Below, one piece after another: positions 52,504 through 54,702 of a stretch of DNA of 54,702 bases. Numbering within the stretch: the stretch's first letter is position 1; every line of letters begins with the position of its first letter. Under the pieces are notes generated by a model. The model worked only from the letters and a program-made list of their open reading frames with translations. It searched no databases and was not told the origin of the DNA. The stretch is from Lachnospiraceae bacterium (GTDB lineage Bacteria; Bacillota; Clostridia; Lachnospirales; Lachnospiraceae). The position numbers and the translations under genes are program-made. The DNA is taken from NCBI GenBank assembly GCA_900772845.1, contig CAAGSD010000027.1, positions 1 through 54,702 of the forward strand, in the 5' to 3' direction.

Positions 52504-53575
52504 GTGCTTTCTCCTCCTTAATGTCCTTCATGATAACTTCTGCAATAGCACCTGCCAGAAGTGGTGGAACTGCATTTCCTACCTGCTTCATCTGTGAGCC
52601 TTTATTTCCAATAAATACAAAATTATCCGGGAAAGACTGTATTCTTGCCGCCTCACGCACCGTAATTGCCCTATCCAAAAACGGATGTGTAAATTTACCA
52701 GAAGACGGCGTATCAAAACGTGTAGTTATTGTAACAGATATTTCCTCTTTCCGCATCCTTGTCCATGTTCCACTATAAATAGATTTGGTTAAATGTTCTT
52801 TCGGAAGAACTTCTTTTCCTGCATTCGGTGGAATCAAAGCCAATCTTTCCAATGCCAGTTTGGAGTGTTTCATTACTACATGATTATGAAGAATAGAACT
52901 CTCACGTCTTAACTTCTTCTGATAATCGCTTTGCGGTTCATTTTTATATTCTTGTTCTTCTTTTCCCTCTCCTGACTCCAAATATGCCAGGTCACTAATA
53001 GCATCCCAGACAGTAACAGTTTTATTTATCGGGTCTGGTAATTCCGGTGCATTTCCATCCTTTTTACCAATAATAACCGCACGTCTTCTATTCTGAGGGA
53101 CACCATAATCCGCAGCATTTAAAACACCCATATTCAAAGAATATCCCATCGAATTGAACAATTCCACTATCTCATTTTTGAAAAATCCGCCTTCGGCTGA
53201 CAACAAGTTCGGCACATTCTCCATAACAAAATATCTTGGTTTTACAAGGTCTACCACTGCGACATAATATTTGAATAAGAAATTTCTTTCATCATGTATA
53301 GTCTTTCTTTGACCTTTCTGAGAAAATCCCTGACAAGGTGGACCTCCTATAACTACATCTATTTTTCCTTTGTATGCTCCAAAAGTTTCATTCAAATTCA
53401 GAGATGTAATGTCACCAACAATCATCTTTGTATTTTTATGATTTTGCTGATAAGCAGCCGCAATCGAAGCATCATACTCATTTGCCAGCACAACATCAAA
53501 CCCCTGTTGCTCAAACCCCAGGGACAGTCCACCCACCCCGGCAAACAAATCTATAACCTTTGGTCTCATTTTCAT
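52496..53575 (-). CDS. DNA (cytosine-5) methyltransferase
   Basis: 359 aa. Motif I VIDLFAGVGGLSLGFEQQGF, motif IV GGPPCQGFSQKGQ (catalytic Cys), VI FVMENVPNLL, VIII VPQNRRRAVIIG, and X QVGNAVPPLLAGA are all intact. The target-recognition region (about 200-290) is short. It overlaps the DPPY methyltransferase by 4 bp and the AAA+ gene by 8 bp. It should methylate one strand of the restriction site. Confidence 0.96.
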   Translation of the reverse strand: MKMRPKVIDLFAGVGGLSLGFEQQGFDVVLANEYDASIAAAYQQNHKNTKMIVGDITSLNLNETFGAYKGKIDVVIGGPPCQGFSQKGQRKTIHDERNFLFKYYVAVVDLVKPRYFVMENVPNLLSAEGGFFKNEIVELFNSMGYSLNMGVLNAADYGVPQNRRRAVIIGKKDGNAPELPDPINKTVTVWDAISDLAYLESGEGKEEQEYKNEPQSDYQKKLRRESSILHNHVVMKHSKLALERLALIPPNAGKEVLPKEHLTKSIYSGTWTRMRKEEISVTITTRFDTPSSGKFTHPFLDRAITVREAARIQSFPDNFVFIGNKGSQMKQVGNAVPPLLAGAIAEVIMKDIKEEKAHE

Positions 53576-54312
53576 GCCTCCTGTATTCTCTGATCGGATA
53601 TTTTATAGTATGTTTCATCAAGTTCTATTCCAATAAAATTCCTATCAAGTCTTTTTGCAACAACCCCTGTCGTACCGCTTCCCATAAATGGATCCATAAC
53701 GCAATCACCCACATTTGAAAGCACTTTTACAAAATGGTTGATCAGACTTTCCGGTTTCTGTGTCGGATGCTTGCCATACTTTCTTTCTCCATTTGGTGTT
53801 ACCGAAGTTTCCACAAAGTCATGAAGCATTGAGCCCTCATTATTAAATGTTCCAGTTCGTGTTTTATACGTAAAATATATCCATGCTTCAGTTGAATTTA
53901 CAAAATGCAGATTCATGTTTCGCGGCATTGGATTTGTTTTATGCCAAATTCCAGTCGTCTTATAATAAAAGCCATGTTTTTCTGCTAACTTGATTATTGT
54001 CTCTACCTTTATGATAGCCATAAATACTATCATAGACCCACCTTTACGCATCACACGTGCAGCAGACTCAAAGAAAGAATCCATAGAAGTTGACCACTCG
54101 TCAAATTCCATATTATCCCACCCTGCCGTTGCAAAAAAATTATCACGCATTTTCTGCAAATTTGTGTCTCTATTTTTCATAAAATTCCCAAGATTATACG
54201 GCGGATCCGTTACAATCAAATCCACTGTACCCGCTTCAATCTCTTTCATCGCATCTATACAATTTCGATTATATAATTTCGTTTCAGCCATAGCCAGTCC
54301 TTTCCTGTTCAC
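53572..54312 (-). CDS. DPPY-type DNA amino-methyltransferase
   Basis: 246 aa, beta-class order: catalytic motif IV VTDPPYNLGNF near residue 33, then the target region, then the SAM motif VMDPFMGSGTTGVVAKRL and FIGIELDETYY near the C-terminus. DPPY points to N6-adenine methylation, though N4-cytosine cannot be excluded. The frame starts at 54312; ATG 54294 (MAETKLYNRNC) is also plausible. It is paired with a C5 enzyme, which fits an asymmetric recognition site. Confidence 0.92.
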   Translation of the reverse strand: MNRKGLAMAETKLYNRNCIDAMKEIEAGTVDLIVTDPPYNLGNFMKNRDTNLQKMRDNFFATAGWDNMEFDEWSTSMDSFFESAARVMRKGGSMIVFMAIIKVETIIKLAEKHGFYYKTTGIWHKTNPMPRNMNLHFVNSTEAWIYFTYKTRTGTFNNEGSMLHDFVETSVTPNGERKYGKHPTQKPESLINHFVKVLSNVGDCVMDPFMGSGTTGVVAKRLDRNFIGIELDETYYKISDQRIQEA

Positions 54313-54327
54313 ATATCCTCATGTTTT

Positions 54328-54534
54328 TTAGAAATCATTTATATCAAGCCCCTGTTCGAACATTCGCTGGTAACGTTCATATGACATTACCACTGCTATT
54401 GGCTTTCCATTCTTCTGAATAAAAGCGGTTTTATCTTCCTCTACCAATCCTCTAATCAATTTTGAAGATTGTCCACGGTTGAACTCTCCTATATTCAAAT
54501 GCTCCATCGGTGTTTTTACTTTTTTATCGCTCAA
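54328..54534 (-). CDS. Phd/YefM-like DNA-binding protein, no toxin partner
   Basis: 68 aa from TTG 54534, which has AAGGAGGT 7 bases upstream; an earlier GTG at 54555 would place that site inside the gene. The sequence IGEFNRGQSSKLIRGLVEEDKTAFIQKNGKPIAVVMSYERYQRM (in parts) matches the Phd/YefM antitoxin fold, which binds palindromic operators. No toxin gene follows; instead the restriction operon begins 16 bp downstream. A controller role for the operon is inferred. Confidence 0.75.
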   Translation of the reverse strand: MSDKKVKTPMEHLNIGEFNRGQSSKLIRGLVEEDKTAFIQKNGKPIAVVMSYERYQRMFEQGLDINDF

Positions 54535-54568
54535 TCGTAGTACCTCCTTCCGCACTAATACATCTTCT

Positions 54569-54596
54569 ATTATAGCAAATATAATTAAAATTACAA
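54569..54596 (-). promoter_or_regulatory. Promoter of the restriction-modification operon
   Basis: Minus strand TTGTAA (54591-54596), 16 bp, extended TGCTATAAT with -10 at 54569-54574. The -35 box overlaps a TTACAATAT half-site that recurs in the palindrome at 54607-54682. Confidence 0.7.
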
Positions 54597-54606
54597 TATG
54601 AATTAA

Positions 54607-54682
54607 CTCATTTATTTTTATTTCTTTTAATATTGTAAAAGTAATTACTATTACAATATTAAAAAAAATAAAAATAAATGAG
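54607..54682. repeat. 76-bp near-perfect palindrome upstream of the restriction operon
   Basis: Positions x and 109289-x are complementary throughout, except 54624/54665 and 54639/54650. The core AATATTGTAA...TTACAATATT (54629-54660) has AGTAATTACT at its centre. Outer arms are CTCATTTATTTTTATTT and its complement. The final two bases coincide with the first two of the sequencing adapter. It may be an operator array or partly a library fold-back artefact. Confidence 0.75.
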
Positions 54683-54702
54683 ATCGGAAGAGCACACGTC
54701 TG
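54681..54702 (+). other. Illumina adapter sequence (not biological)
   Basis: AGATCGGAAGAGCACACGTC followed by TG is the start of the standard TruSeq read adapter. The genome sequence ends at about 54680. Confidence 0.97.

Overview
The window looks like chromosomal DNA of an anaerobic Gram-positive of the Clostridia, most likely family Lachnospiraceae. The reasons are a moderately GC-balanced core, strong AGGAGG-type ribosome sites, TTGACA/TATAAT promoters, an F-type ATP synthase operon next to YfhO and LTA-synthase-like envelope genes, and the complete anaerobic (cbi-type) cobalamin pathway. The last 22 bases (54681-54702) are an Illumina adapter, so this is the end of a short-read contig.

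Layout. 1-1057: hairpin-rich leader and an AraC-type regulator. 1125-6565 (minus): envelope operon of an LTA-synthase-like sulfatase, YfhO and YitT proteins. 6697-13298 (minus): ATP synthase operon atpB-E-F-HA-G-D-C, in which the delta and alpha subunits are fused in one polypeptide. 13474-20182: housekeeping and accessory genes: a C26 amidase overlapping a DUF2974 hydrolase tail to tail, a TetR regulator, citrate synthase, a glycosyltransferase fused to a MarR-like domain, and a DUF362 ferredoxin protein. 20183-21660: AT-rich islet with a candidate small RNA, a phage-type PBECR3 nuclease-like gene, a cluster of hairpins and a frameshifted Fic remnant. 21664-43413 (minus): a colinear block of about 20 genes for cobalt insertion, corrin ring synthesis, nucleotide loop assembly and corrinoid uptake. 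It is preceded by a cobalamin riboswitch (43653-43822) with its own promoter and a downstream intrinsic terminator. 43924-44580: TetR regulator.

From about 44.9 kb to the end the DNA is AT-rich and accessory. It holds a SWIM zinc-finger protein, a 3' remnant of an AlbA-type regulator carrying a 13-bp tandem repeat, a sigma-like gene split by an in-frame TGA, three small proteins of the kind carried by conjugative elements, a CGNR zinc-finger protein, and a LlaJI-like restriction-modification operon (LlaJI nuclease, McrB-like AAA+ ATPase, C5-cytosine and DPPY-type methyltransferases). The first gene of that operon is a Phd/YefM-like DNA-binding protein without a toxin, and its promoter region contains a 76-bp near-perfect palindrome with repeated TTACAATAT half-sites.

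Two families of dispersed inverted repeats run through the core. One is built on GGGTCAAAAG; the other has an ATGCAAGCAT hairpin core. Several copies abut or include the stop codon of the preceding gene, including gaps inside the atp and cob operons. No tRNA, rRNA, complete insertion sequence or CRISPR array was seen. The most promising leads are the autoregulated-looking restriction operon, the delta-alpha ATP synthase fusion, the GT2-MarR fusion, the exported CbiK chelatase, the candidate small RNA and the stop-codon-adjacent repeat families.
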